64,000 nt of DNA, from positions 17,030,518-17,094,517 of the forward strand of contig NC_087377.1 of the NCBI RefSeq assembly GCF_963675165.1, read 5' to 3'. A model generated the notes under the pieces. That model searched no databases. It had not been told where the DNA came from and saw nothing but the letters and a program-made list of their open reading frames with translations. Shown piece after piece: positions 21,851 through 33,611 of the stretch. How positions within the stretch are numbered: position 1 is the stretch's first letter; each line of letters begins with the position of its first letter. The stretch comes from Halichondria panicea. Its lineage: Eukaryota; Porifera; Demospongiae; Suberitida; Halichondriidae. A program made the position numbers and the translations under genes.

Positions 21851-23502
21851 ATGGATGCTAAGAAGAAGAGAAAACTGCCAAAGAATTTAACTGAAGCATC
21901 AAAACAGGCTAGGGCATACCTTATGTCATCAAGCAAGATTACTGAAGCTTGTGAATTGTTCAAGACTATTGAGCTGCCTGCATCTTCAAAAGACATATCT
22001 GAGCATGATATCGCTACGTACCTGGTGGGACGATATGGTATCAACAAGATAGCACGGATATGTTCCGTGCTTTCTGGATTTCTGAAGACACTAAACACCT
22101 TCCATGTATCCAAGTACATAGCAAAAGTCACAGATATGGATGATGCACACTTGCTAGCCTCTTTCATTACGATTCATTGTCCACACCTAATAGCCACATT
22201 CACATCTAACCATCCATCACCAACTCTGTTAGCTCCTCCAGTGTGTAACTGCTTTGAATGCCAACGTCAATTGACTTCAAATCATGACTGTGAAGTAAGT
22301 AATAAAATATGCACTTTGGTTTTATAAACTTCTCCAGGTCACCCTTTACACATTATCTGGTGTGAAGAAATTGCCGAAAGTCACTCTTATAGGTGTCAGC
22401 CATGTGGTTTGACTTATAACTATGCGATGTGGGGGAGAAAACAAACCTCTGGCTTTCAATACTATCAGAGCCAGCAAAATTTAATTGAAGTTTATGACAC
22501 CGTTTTCTTCACTCGGCCTCTCCTAGAATTTCAGTGCTCCCTTGCGTAAGTACATTATGTATAATGCACTGTATATATAATTATATATAGCGCGGAATTT
22601 TGGGTTGACTGCTTACCGGAATCACTCCCATGCAGGTTACGCTTTCTATCTTTGCACCTAACTGCTATATTATACCTCAAAAACAGTGAAAATTAAGCCC
22701 CTCGGCTATGTATATGGTATTATTATATTATAACAGTCATTGCAATCATTTGCTCCTATCAAGTTTATCACTCCGCAGGAACCACTCATGGGTTTCCTTC
22801 CAGGGTTTTAGTGAAACATACAATGACACTCATTCTCTCAACAAGGACCAATGTTTTATGCTATAATTATAATTATATTAATGTATATAAATTCAATTAT
22901 ATACACATGGCTTGCATCCGCATTAATTTTACTTCTTGTTAATTCAGCCATGACAGAAAAGATTGCAGCAGATGCATTCTACAATGGAGAGATTGAGAAT
23001 GAAATTAGGTTTCTTGTACTAGCAACCAATCCTACTTTTTCCCTAAGTCATTTCACCTTCAAACGAGACAGTGACAGAGAGGAAACAATGGAAATGATTG
23101 AAACAATTTGCTCATGCAGTATATACCCTCACTGTGAAACTGACTGCACTGCTGTTTGCAAGAAAAGAGGAAAGTTTTTCTACTCATAATAATAATAATA
23201 TATACATTGCTATTATCATTATAATATAGGTTGTGGCACTCTGTGGGTTACTGACGGATTTGGAAACTTGTTTTTCCACATTGCATGCACAGACTGAAGG
23301 TAAATGCACAAAAATTATCATCCAAGTCCTGCAACATACATTCAGTATTATTTTTATTGTCATCGTTCACAGTATGTTGTGCACCTATCCGCCGGTGCCT
23401 GGAAAAGCTTTTTGTCAGGATCACTGCCAGTATTTGGAGTCACAGGTACCACCAGTACCAACAGATCTCAGGAGTTTTTTGAAGCACTGCAAAGTTCAAA
23501 AT
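21851..23502 (+). pseudogene. Cys-cluster transposase-like gene, decayed
   Basis: Exon 1 (21851-22294) encodes 148 residues, MDAKKKRKLPKNLTEASKQA up to VCNCFECQRQLTSNHDCE, with a good donor. Exon 2 (22338-22545) carries RCQPCGLTYNYAMWG and LIEVYDTVFF, but needs a one-base shift. Later pieces are NHSWVSFQGFSETYN (22779), KIAADAFYNGEIENEIR (22948), LWVTDGFGNLF then FPHCMHRLK (23230-23300, another one-base shift) and PGKAFCQDHCQYLESQ (23372-23502). The donor after VCKKRG reads gaaagt where gtaagt is expected. The Cys pairs resemble Cys clusters associated with KDZ-type transposases, but that is a suggestion from memory of the pattern. It starts about 380 bp from the divergent ATPase/PHD gene, and the two may be parts of one old element. 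Confidence 0.55.
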
Positions 23503-24011
23503 GGTGAAATAATTACAATAATTATACACCATTATACTGAATAGTCGTATGCATGATGTGCTACAAAATAATATTACTGCATGTATATACACACTGGAAC
23601 TTGTATACTATAATTATTAATCCCGTATCACATCCAGTCCAGTAATATTGCTGATATACTTTGTTGAGTATATAATTATAATTGCTATGTTATAGTTATA
23701 ACACGGGCACAAGGGATGTATGGAATATATTGCACTGGGATTGGCTTTGTTCACTCGATGTCAGGAACGGAAGTTAAATTTAACCACAACCACACCCCTA
23801 GAATTCTTCAGCAGTTGCACTGGGACTGGGCACAACAATATTATGGAGGAGTAGTGGATGATGTTGAATGCCTCCTAGGGCTGCACAGCTCTACTGTACT
23901 ATGAGTACCAGGACTTCAGTGAGCAAGGTGCAGGTGCAGGTGCATGGACGATGAACAGACTCACATTGTTACCAAAGTAAGTAATGACAGTAAGTTAAGA
24001 ACATGTATCGT
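23503..24011. other. Short uncharacterised ORF region
   Basis: At 23716-23904 (+) an open frame contains FNHNHTPRILQQLHWDWAQQ. It might be a further exon of the upstream Cys-cluster gene but shows no clear splice link. At 23697-23745 there is acacgggcacaagggatgta, a copy of the end motif found at 26990. Confidence 0.3.
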
Positions 24012-24505
24012 TACCATATTCACCCGAATTACCGGGACACAAAAAAATTATTACGGCTTGCAGTGTCCCTTGGAATAGAGCAAGAAAAATTACGTTAAAG
24101 TTGAAGTGTCCCTTGTATTAGGGTGTCCCGTAGTAATTAGAACGAATATTTCCCCATTTAAGGTACGTACACGGCCTCGATTCCAGGCCGAGGCTAGCTC
24201 TGCAGCTAAAATGTCTTTCGCAGTTTAGAAGCTGTGTACGCGGGTTCCATGTCTACAAAGTGATGTCTTCAACCGTCAGTGACATATTACGGTGCCAGAG
24301 AGTAGAATCCAGAGAGTTTCTAAGAGTTAGTTGAGTGTCTATCGAGCTGACGTTAGGGGCATGCTCTTTTTCGTTCTAATTAGATCGGGACATCTAAAAA
24401 TATTTACATTTCCTGTTGTTCTTTAATATAGAGTGAAAAAAATTACGTAAGTCCGAAGTGTCCCTTAGAATAGAGTGTCCCGGTAATTCAGGTGAATACG
24501 GTTAA
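24012..24505. mobile_element. MITE with accgggacac ends
   Basis: The left end taccatattcacccgaatta and the right end taattcaggtgaatacggtta are inverted repeats of about 30 bp. Subterminal repeats (gtgtcccttggaatagag, gtgtcccttagaatagag) are also present. A cctcgattccaggccg block is inserted in the middle (24174). It is non-coding. Confidence 0.75.
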
Positions 24506-25328
24506 CGGTGTTTTGGAATTTTTCATTTGATGGCATCCCACTGATTTATTGTTTTGAGCATTCAAAAGCAGTAGTTATGCCTCGAGGCGTAGCCGCACGA
24601 GGGTTACGGTAAAGCTGACTGTGTGTGTCTGTCTGTGTGTCTGTTCCAGCTGTAACTGCTCAGTAGCTATTTTTTTTTGGAACTTACAAACACACCCCTT
24701 ATTCCTGGATGTAATGCGCATGCAGAAATCAATTTTCTTTGTTGAGGTCCTGGTAAGACAAACCAACCTTTTCGATAACTCTTTTTAGACTGCTTGTTAT
24801 AGATATACTACTTTCTGTGATTGAATTCTGTCTTCAATACTTATCACTGCATGTCTATGCCTTTGACAAAGGTTTGCTCCCACTGTTTGGCTACAGGCCA
24901 TTTAAGACGATCAATTAACTGTGGACACCCCTTTCTTGTGAAACAATCAAAGCACATTGCAAAGTATTTACCTCTTCTATAACACTCTAATATACTGTTG
25001 AGCGAAAGCAAAAACATGGCGAGAGGCATTAGCAAGCGCACGCTTGCAACACTCGTTTGATCAGCAGTACTTTAAGGGACCAACTTCTATAGTCAAACAC
25101 GTCTCCAAGGTACACGCGTACGCAAAGTGGGCTGTCCAGCACACATTCATGTACATGTTATTACCTTCCATCAGTTATTAATATAAGTTATTACCTTCCA
25201 TTATTTGGTGTTTCCATTGAACCCAGCAACCATTCACTCGGATCTAAGAAACAAAGGCAACAAAGTTTGCAGCTCTAAAGCAAGTACTCTTGGGAAAGAA
25301 AGTGGAGACAATAAAATGTAGTAACATA
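24506..25328. other. Mostly non-coding; possible minus-strand last exon
   Basis: On the minus strand, 24844-24985 reads GKYFAMCFDCFTRKGCPQLI and KWPVAKQWEQTFVKGIDMQ, then stop. The composition is protein-like and an AG lies just upstream, so this could be a terminal exon, but no partner exons are seen. The rest shows no gene. Confidence 0.25.
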
Positions 25329-25752
25329 ATGTTCAAGAGATTATCACGGATAAAGGCACTAAGACAGGTATGTCGTCACTTTTCAAACATAATTATTATA
25401 ATTAATTTCCTTATACATTTGTAGGCTAAGGAGAAATTACTGGAAGAAAACGCTCCTGCTGAGTCCATCTATAATCTCAGCCACAAAGCAGTAAATTTTT
25501 TGTTTCACTACACGCTTTAATGAATGTACCTGCATGTAAATGCATGAGATATATAAATGATTGATTATGGCAAACAGGGAGAAAGAGGTACAACGAATAC
25601 TCTGAGAAGATTGTCTTGGTTACAAGATGCCTGCATTGTGCCGGTGAGTATCAACGATTAAGTTGCGTATTAACTGTTTAAACACAGTTTCTATATAATT
25701 ATAATTATGTTGACAGCATTGTTTTTTGCGTATACTGCCCCCAACAGCATGA
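25329..25752 (+). CDS. Possible small four-exon gene
   Basis: Four small exons follow one another, all in phase 0 with GT-AG sites: 25329-25367 (MFKRLSRIKALRQ), 25425-25490 (AKEKLLEENAPAESIYNLSH), 25578-25643 (GERGTTNTLRRLSWLQDACI) and 25717-25752, ending in TGA. The product would be 68 residues, basic at the start. The consistent phase argues for a real gene, but the size and lack of a known family leave it uncertain. Confidence 0.35.
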
Positions 25753-26721
25753 CTGTCTTTGCATGTTTGACACAAACCACAATCTTCTTTTACATTCAGA
25801 GCATTCGTTGCACCTCTTTTTCTCCTCTTTTCTCCCTGTTTGAATCAGAAATCAGAAAGTACGTATGTACATTCATAACGTGTAGTGAAAGAAATCTGCT
25901 TTGTGGATGAGACTAGATGAAGCGTTTTATTCCATTAATTTTTCCTAGCCTACAAAATGTATCAAAGAATGCATGTATCAAGTATTATGTTTGAAATGTG
26001 ACGACATAATACATGCATGTCTTAGTGCCTTATCATGTCTCCGAGAGTATCGTATATGTTACTACATTTTGTTGTCTCCACTTCTCTGCATATCAAAACA
26101 TTGCAATGTGAAATGTCAAATTAAAATTGTTACCGCCCACTCAATAATTGTGATGTTTTCGTGTCATAACTTGTCATATTTGTCATTTCCTCTTCATAAT
26201 AAATAATAAAAGTACTGCAGTGTAATTAGCAAACAAGGTAGCATAGATTCAAGTTAGCATCTGTACCTTTCTTCTGCAGACCAAATTATACCTTAATCTT
26301 GGTTTCTCACTCAAAATACAATGAAAAAGATAATAAACTAAGTCTGTAATCAGTTATCAGTGTCACTGTTCGGACTTTCATCCAGTCCATCAAGTCTACC
26401 AGCTATTCTCTCCATTCATAATTACTCTACTCATCATCATATCCAATATGTGTATGTTAACTATCTCTTGATGGATCGTCAGTGTCGGTAAATCCCACCA
26501 GGAGAGAGTTTTTCAGGGGCTTTCTTCAGTTCCTGGGCACTGTCTTTGCTTTGCCTTGCTTGTCTTGGAAACTTGACATCAGCTCTATGTTACAGTAGTA
26601 TACCTTGGCTGTTACTTGGGCTGATCTGTCATCCTCAGTAGGTATACAGTAGTCTAGCTGGCACAATAAACTTTAGCTAGCTCTACTTACATGCACTTAT
26701 GCAAAATTAACGCTGCTTAAT
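25753..26721 (-). other. Possible minus-strand exon relics
   Basis: On the minus strand two short reading stretches end in stops: about 26590-26487 (FPRQARQSKDSAQELKKAPE up to GGIYRH) and about 26410-26352 (AGRLDGLDESPNSDTDN). Both look like acidic or charged C-terminal tails. No complete model could be made. The rest of the interval shows nothing recognisable. Confidence 0.2.
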
Positions 26722-26878
26722 TAAACAGATTGTTCTAAGTTTCTGAGCTATCACTTACGTTTTGTGTTCACCTAGTAGATATATATCTAGATATATCTAT
26801 ACTCATTTATTTACTCATTTATACAACAACAGTTCAATGTTCACTTTGTAGTAAATGTCATGGTGTTCAATTATTGGA
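26722..26878 (+). repeat. Direct repeat, right copy
   Basis: A copy of the 14258-14412 sequence in the same orientation. Here it has no PHD gene in front of it, so it is a detached duplicate of that gene's 3' UTR. Confidence 0.8.
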
Positions 26879-26984
26879 ATTATTACTGATAACTAGATTG
26901 GACAATTGGTGATGACTACCCACTACTTGACTAGTGGTAGTCTACAGCGCATAGTTTAAGGATCAAGACATAATTATATGTTAT

Positions 26985-27846
26985 AGTTATAACACGGGCA
27001 CGAGGGATGGATGGAATATATTGCACTGAAGCACGAGGGCGCCAGCCCCGAGGGCTGAGTGCAATATATGCCATGCAGCCCGAGTGCACGTGTTATAACT
27101 AGTTTATATCCCGAGGGCATAGCAACATAACACTGTCCTAGTAACACAATATAAACAGCACAAAAAAAGACAGAGACAACTCTAGACACAGCTCCATCTC
27201 TTCTCTCTTCTAGACGCCAGTATCTGCAGCGTATAAGATTGGCATGACCGACAAATGGCTTGACACAAAATTGTTGGAGTTTCAACTGAAATCTGCAAAA
27301 CAGCCCCACCCCACTTCTGGTGCTGCAAAACAGCCCCGCCCCACTTACTGCTGCAAAGAAACAGCCCCACCCCACTACTCAGTGAATACATGGTATTAGC
27401 TGCTGGTCTACGCTCGGCCTCATAACCAAGCCAAGAAAGCTCGCTTCTACACTGCTGCAAAACAGCTCATGCCCCCAGCAAAAAGAGCCACTTCTAGTGC
27501 TACGGTGAAGCAGAATTGACATACATCACGATGTCGAGGACTAGGTCGATCTAGGAACACAGAATCTTCCACAAAATGAATCTTGGACAATTTTAAAACC
27601 TGCATGGTTGCAAGAAGAAACTCCAGCAGTGCTGAACATTCATTCCTGCATGGCTGGACATACTTTGATACTTGTTATTTCTCATGCGTATTAATTTAAT
27701 TTTAATTTAATTGTCTGTCTAATTGCCAGAGGGGCGTTTTGAGGTCAGTGCAATATGACTTTGCGGTCAGTGCAATAATTATGACTTTCAGCAGTGCAAT
27801 ATGCTTTATATTGCACTTGGCAACAACGTAGCAACGGGATATAAGT
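26985..27846. mobile_element. Hairpin and TIR element with CCCCACC-rich interior
   Basis: At 26985-27100 ataacacgggcacgagggat and gcaatatatgcc-type arms form a hairpin that contains attgcact/agtgcaat. A longer inverted pair joins about 27091 (ttataactagtttatatccc) with about 27846 (gggatataagttatag). The inside holds repeated cagccc(c)accccact units at 27299-27384. The open frames here are repeat-derived. Confidence 0.45.
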
Positions 27847-27849
27847 TAT

Positions 27850-27950
27850 AGATAGTACATGGGCATGAGGTATCTATGTGTTATAGTGTCCCATATCACG
27901 AGGGATAAGGGACACTATAACCATAGATACCGAATGCACATGTGCTAACT
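27850..27950. repeat. Interrupted palindrome, second copy
   Basis: The arms ggtatctatgtgttatagtg and cactataaccatagatacc match the 10527-10625 palindrome in inverted orientation and adjoin repeat X2 in the same way. Confidence 0.6.
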
Positions 27951-27953
27951 GAT

Positions 27954-28674
27954 TTAGATCCCACTTTTCATTGGCTACCTCAGGCAAGAGGTGTATCTAT
28001 AAAAGCAGCAAGCCTTAGCAACAGCTTTATTTTGAAAATGTCCTGTTCTGACAAGCTAGATGATTTCTGCTTCTCTTATAAAAAACCTTTGCATTGGCCT
28101 TGCCTCAACATTGGAATGGACTAACTAGTGACTCCACCTTGTGCAGGAAGCGCTCTGCAACAAATGAGCCCAGCCCTCTTTTCTCTGCACTCAGCCCCAC
28201 CCCAGCTGAAGCTTCTCAGTAAACTGTGCGGCTAGCTAGCAAGGAATAGCTTGCAGCAATGCTACAGTGCACTATCGTTCCCAAAAAGACACAGGAGTCT
28301 ACTGTTTGAAACATGGCTGCAGGATAGAAACAGAAGTCAGGAGGACGAAGTTGACAAATGCTACAAGTTGAAGACATGCTTTCATGCTTGTGACAATGGA
28401 CCCAGAACTGTTAAAATCATTGGCTCTTAGTGTTCCTCGTAGAGACAAGAAAAGATACTGGTGAACCCTACCATCAACCCAGCAAACGCTATAGAAACTG
28501 GTAGATCTAGTGAAAAACTGAACAGCCATCGCTAATTATCATGCAGCTACAGCTTTATTATCATTTCTGTGCATTCAAAAAATTATACTTTATACCCTCA
28601 AGCTTATAATTCCCTGGGAAACTATGAGATTATGGCTCATAATTCCCTGCTAAACACACACAAGTGGGATCTAA
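27954..28674 (-). repeat. 0.72 kb TIR repeat, copy X2 (inverted)
   Basis: The ends ttagatcccactt and aagtgggatctaa match X1 (9787-10508), but the copy is reversed. The marker block attccctgctaaacacac lies at its right side. Size and flanks agree with X1; the interiors are much less alike. X1 and X2 enclose most of the accessory zone. Confidence 0.6.
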
Positions 28675-29337
28675 GTAATATTAGAAAATACTTGTAGTAA
28701 TACTGCAATCTGATAGGTCACTGAGAGGTCCATTATTTCACTTATGGACCTGAGGTCTTCTAAGTAGGTCTATTATACTGATTATGCCTACAGGCAAGAT
28801 GATGTCAAGATTAACTTGTATGGAACATGGCAACATCACACAGTTAATGTTGAAGTCATAGTAACGATGATACAGTGCATCATTAAAAATTAATTTTTTT
28901 TAAAGTTTTGCGTTCTGCAGTGCCGCTTTGCAGCTTTTATCTCTCTCTTGCAGCTACAATAGCTAGTGCTCTAGTGCAGAGCTAACTACTATGACAATAG
29001 CAACTTTTTATTTGCAATGCGTGATTCTCAAGAAACAGAAACTGCCTTCATCAATGTGAGTTTTTTTATGTAGACTAGCCAGAGCAAAGCTTTAACGTTG
29101 CTTGAGGCTTGTAGAAAACTCTTGGTTTCAGAGTCTTCTTTGTGTTAATATAGCCTAGCTTGCTTAGCACTATTCTAAACCAGTTATAGGCCTTGTCAAC
29201 GGTCACTATGGAGTTTTGAGACCCTCAGGCCCTTAGTAGCACCCTCGCTACGCTCGAGATGCTACAGCCTCGGGCCTTCAGGTCTCAAAACCCCATAGAG
29301 ACCTTGGACTCAGTCTATAACTATTATATAGTTGGCC
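28675..29337. other. Intergenic, contains a foldback
   Basis: At about 29204-29303 gttttgagacc and tcaggcc face ggccttcaggtctcaaaac, forming a hairpin with a gctacgctcgag loop region. A possible short exon (MRDSQETETAFIN, 29017-29055, before gtgagt) has no partner. No gene is called. Confidence 0.35.
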
Positions 29338-29389
29338 ACTAGCCTCGAATCCACGCCGATTAAAATATCGGCGTGGATTCGAGGCTAGT
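29338..29389. repeat. 23-bp perfect hairpin
   Basis: The arm actagcctcgaatccacgcc, continuing gat, is exactly complementary to 29367-29389, with a 6-nt AT loop. It is related to the hairpin at 1115-1201 (cctcgatcccaggccgat). It ends 13 bp before the gene B E-boxes. Confidence 0.9.
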
Positions 29390-29401
29390 TAGCCACTTGC
29401 T

Positions 29402-29415
29402 CACGTGGCCACGTG
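29402..29415. promoter_or_regulatory. Tandem CACGTG E-boxes upstream of gene B
   Basis: Two CACGTG sites (29402-29407 and 29410-29415) lie 45-58 bp before the gene B start codon. The second has the context ccacgtggttt, which is also found at the first E-box of each USF/kinase spacer. USF-type bHLH-zipper proteins bind CACGTG; regulation of gene B by one is inferred. Confidence 0.6.
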
Positions 29416-29459
29416 GTTTGCATTGCTGAATGTCTTGTAGCTAGCTAGCTGCAAAAGCA

Positions 29460-32400
29460 ATGTTTTCTTTGCGAGATGATGCTGACTTGAGGGAGTTTGT
29501 GCTGGAGAATGTGGAGCACTTTGGAGAGGAGAGAGTTCTAGGAACTGGCTCCTATGGCTCTGTTCAAGAGGTCAGTCACTGCATGCTCTGTTTCTGTGCA
29601 CTGTCTCTAGTGTATCTGCTAGCTATTCAAGTGTGACTGCCTCCATGCACAGGTGATGATCAATGGTGAGGTGTATGCAGCCAAGAAGATCCACGAGGTT
29701 CTCCTGGAGACGGACAAGCGTGGTGGAGTGGCCAACCTAGCTGGGAACTACCGCCGAGAGTGTCGACTCATGGCTCGCATCCGTCACCCCAACATCACCC
29801 AGTTCATTGGGCTGTGTTTTGTGGCTGGCTCTCGACTGCCCCTCCTGGTCATGGAGAGGTTGGACTCAAGTCTGGACGATCTCCTGGAGTCCACCCCCAA
29901 CATACCCCTCTCTGTCACCCAGTACGTTCTGGTCTGTGTGGCTCGAGGGCTGCTCCACCTGCATCGTGAGTCCGTGGTCCATCGTGACCTCACTGCCAGG
30001 AACGTCCTGCTGACGGCATCTCTGAGAGCCAAGATCACAGACTTTGGTAACTCTCGTATCGTGAATCTAGAGCCTGGTCGACTGGCCAGGACTCTGACGA
30101 GGTTTCCTGGGACACTGGTGTACATGCCGCCCGAGGCCCTCTCTGACAGAGGCCACAGTGTGTACGGACCCAGTCTGGACGTCTTCTCTTTCGGAGTGCT
30201 GCATTTGTTTGCACTCACACAAGTATGTGTGTAGTTAATGATATTCATAGGTTAGATTCCTGGTGACCATTCATGCAGTGAATTACCTTATAAGTATTGT
30301 GGTTGTATGTGTTGGGGAGATCCCCCTTTAATATTGGTGACCTTCAGCAAATTAATGCATTTTGTATGTATGATTGTGAATATACGTGCACTCGTTTTCT
30401 CCATACATACAGACATACATAAAAACAATCATGACAGTCAGTATTCACATGTTCTTTCACTCGTGTCATTGGACTAGGTGTTTCCAGGAGATCTCCTTGC
30501 CCCCACGTACAGCGACCCCAACAACCCAGACCACCTCCTGGCTCGCTCAGAGTTTGAGCGTCGAGGTCCCTACACGGCTCTCCTTGAGAGGAGTCTGGCG
30601 GGTGGACGTGAGCACCCTCTGTTTGGTCTGGTGAGGGAGTGTCTGGCCAACACCCCAGAGAGAAGACCGACCACCGCTGAGCTCCTCTCGTCTCTGGAGG
30701 AGGTGGGGAGGGAGATGGACGGAGGACTGCTCCAGCTGGACATTGCACGAGTGAAGACTGCCAGGACCCTCAGGGCAAAGGAGAAGAGGATAGAGGCTCT
30801 ACAGGTGAGTCCAGTCCAGTGAGCTAGTGGGTGCAAGGGTCTGACACTGCATGCTGTACTCTGTTTTCAGAGAGAGATGGTCCAGAAGGACAGGATACTG
30901 GAGAGGAAAGATGAGCAAATAGTACAGAAAGATGAACAACTTACTGAGAAAGATGTACTTCTTGTGCAAAAAGACGATCAACTAGATCAAAAAGACGGAC
31001 TTCTGGCACAAAAAGATGAGCTACTTGTTCAAAAAGATGAGGAAGTAGCAGACAAAGATACTCAGCTGGCTAGACTGCAACAGGTCAGCAGAACCAGTTT
31101 ATTTCGTTTATTATAAGCTATTTTGTTCCACGAGCTAGCATGTTGATAACCTTTTTTTATACAGATATTGAATAGTGTCCGTGCTAATGCTGCCACCAAA
31201 GATGGTGTGATTGCTGACAAGGACAGACAACTCAGTGAACAAGAGTCAACGATCACTGATCTCATTTCCCAGAGAGAGGCTGCTCTAGTTGAGAGGGCCG
31301 CTCTCTTACAGGTATTATAGTAGTCACCAAATGCACACACTCTTATACGCTAGTATTATACTACAATAATGATATTTGTTTGCGTACATGTAGCTAAGTG
31401 TGTCGATGAGATTCCAACAATAGTAGTATACCTCAACAATTGATGCTATTGTATAAATCATGTTAAGCTGCTAAATACACATCCGTTTGAGTGTGCCTAT
31501 AATTATGTACTTCCTTTAGCAGAAATTGTCTCGTTCTGTTGTAGAATTTCCACTAATGATATTCACGTCTGTGTTTTAGATTTCCACCAACAAAGATGCT
31601 GAGCTGGTCAGGAGAGACGCCATCATTCAACAGCAGAGACAGGTGAGACAAAATGCACCATTATATTATTGCAGAGCTATAGTAGAAGCTTTGATCTCTT
31701 ATAATCGTACTGTACATTCTATTAGACTGGTGGGCGTGGCCTCTTAAGCTAATTAGAGAAAGTGATTTAGTGTGCATGCAATTATTGCTACAAGTAACAC
31801 TCGCTTGTTAGTAGACACTATCCTAATTACACTCATTCATTATTCAGGGTCCCCCTCCCAGAGAGTTGAGACCTCCACTCACTCTGAAATGGAGAAGAGG
31901 AAAAGACATGCCAATCAAGATGGGTCGCTCGGTACAGAGTGTTGTTATCGGTGACACGGTGTATGTTGGTGGAGGTAATGCATTCAATGATCGTGACAAG
32001 TGTACAGTGATGAAGCTCGAGCAAGATCAATGGACCAAACTACCAGAGTACACTGCCAAGTGGTTCACTATGACATCACTCGCTAGTCGACTAGTGCTGG
32101 TGGGAGGAATTGATTCAAGAAACAAAAAATGCACCAATCAGCTTGCAGTGTTTGAATCAAGGGAATGGACTCACCCGTACCCACCAATGAACATTGCTCG
32201 TGATTCCTCAACAGCTGTCTCCTTTAACAACCACATCATTGTAGCTGGTGGGTATGATGATGAAGTACGTACCTCCTCTGTGGAGGTGTTGGACGTGGCA
32301 TCAAGAATATGGTACATTGCTCAGTCACTACCTAACCCACGATCACATCTGAAATCAACTCTCATAGGAAACACCCTCTACCTAATGGGAGGGTTCGATC

Positions 32401-32780
32401 ACAAGACAGTGTACCACGTCGACCTCACTGAACTCGTTGCAAAGGCCCATTCGAACCTGGACACACCCACTCTCTGGCAGACCTTACAGGAAGCACCACT
32501 CGAGTTGTCAACTCCTCTCAGTATTGGGAGGTCACTATTAGCCGTTGGTGGACAAGACGACAGAGCCAACCCAAGTTCATCGATCCACCTCTACCAGCCT
32601 GACACAAGGTGGTGGGTGAAAGTGGGAGACCTGCCTACTGCACAACACCTCTGCACATGCTCAGTACTTCCTAGTGGAGAGGTCATTGTAGCCGGAGGAC
32701 TAACAGCAAGTAATTATAATTATTATAGTAATATTATATATACTCAAAGTGTTGATTTCTTCACTATAAGTGCTAATTAG
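29460..32780 (+). CDS. Kinase gene B: kinase, coiled coil, kelch
   Basis: Seven exons, all joined in phase 0: 29460-29570, 29653-30222, 30478-30804, 30871-31083, 31165-31311, 31580-31642 and 31848-32780 (787 aa). The kinase starts near the N-terminus without a death domain: GTGSYGSV (about 28-35), AAKKI, HRDLTARN, DFGNSR and YMPPEAL are all present, a TK/TKL-type active set. Residues of exons 4-5 form a coiled coil of repeated QKDE(Q/L)L-like units (VQKD, LAQKDELL). The last two exons and their introns are almost identical to those of genes A and C, giving a six-strand kelch propeller (about 478-787). The kinase part is unrelated in detail and more GC-rich, so the gene is a chimera of two lineages. 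Coiled-coil oligomerisation may replace death-domain assembly (inference). The start is the first ATG after the E-box pair. Confidence 0.85.
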
Positions 32781-32972
32781 TTATTTTGTTAATTGTTTCT
32801 CTTTAATTGTGCGATGAGTTTATAACGATATTTTTTATCATGTTGAGAAAATTAAATTGCAACAGAATTTTATTGCATATAATTATAGTTATTATGATGA
32901 CATGAAGTGGTACATACATAATTACATTGCCAGAAAATAGTACAAAAACAGACAAAATAATATTTAACAGTC

Positions 32973-33091
32973 TCATAACAAGTTCAGGTCCTTGGTTGGG
33001 GTCTTGTCCGAGGGTAGGGTGGACGCCTTCTCCCAGAATACAAAGTCTATCTCCTCTTCCGAGTCAGACAGTGAGGGGTGGGGCTCGGGAA
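32973..33091 (-). pseudogene. Gene Z last exon, copy 1
   Basis: It reads PEPHPSLSDSEEEIDFVFWE and ends DKTPTKDLNLL, then stop, with a good acceptor. The first exon of this copy is at 38346-38398, but the middle exon is missing near 33615, where only its upstream intron remains. The product therefore cannot be completed. It is convergent with gene B, whose stop is 193 bp away. Confidence 0.65.
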
Positions 33092-33183
33092 CTGAGGGGT
33101 TAAAGAGTCACATGATCATAGTCACACTGAGTGGCCAGTTTACGTGAGGCCCCTCTCTTTCTTAGCAGCATAGTAGGCTTATC

Positions 33184-33281
33184 TTTTCCGGCCCCCAGTT
33201 ATCCTAATGGAACTGAGGGGTTAAAGAGTCACACGGTCATAGTCACACTGAGTGGCCTTCTTAGCAGCATAGTACGCCTAA

Positions 33282-33318
<37 letters not shown>

Positions 33319-33529
33319 GGGGGGGTCGTACATGATTGTACATTGCACACCTCAAATAGGACACACTATAGCTGACCTTGAATGACTTTAAGGGACTCTA
33401 CAAAGTATGACACAAATGCATTTTCCAGCTAATGTACTCTGTACCTCTACCTCCATTCTCAGTGCCTCTTCTTGTCTCCTCAACACTTGGCCGGGCTGAA
33501 AAATGGCCGCATAACTGGGGGCCGGAAAA
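33184..33529. mobile_element. Small TIR element with GT run
   Basis: The left ttttccggcccccagttat is exactly matched by the right ataactgggggccggaaaa. Inside are a duplicate of the preceding ctgaggggttaaagagtcac block and a (GT)n/G run at 33283-33326. It sits where the gene Z middle exon would be expected. Confidence 0.6.
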
Positions 33530-33611
33530 ATCAAACAATAGTACAGAAGACAAATCGATCAGTCAATCTACAATTAGAACTAGAGCACTGAAGTGCTACC
33601 CTCGGCAGTGT

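Noticed and set aside
29017-29055. Possible upstream exon of gene B (MRDSQETETAFIN)
   Set aside because: It has a donor but no acceptor that would join it sensibly to the 29460 exon.
29784-30836. Minus-strand ORFs across gene B
   Set aside because: Antisense of the kinase exons; GC-rich coding sequence keeps the opposite frames open.
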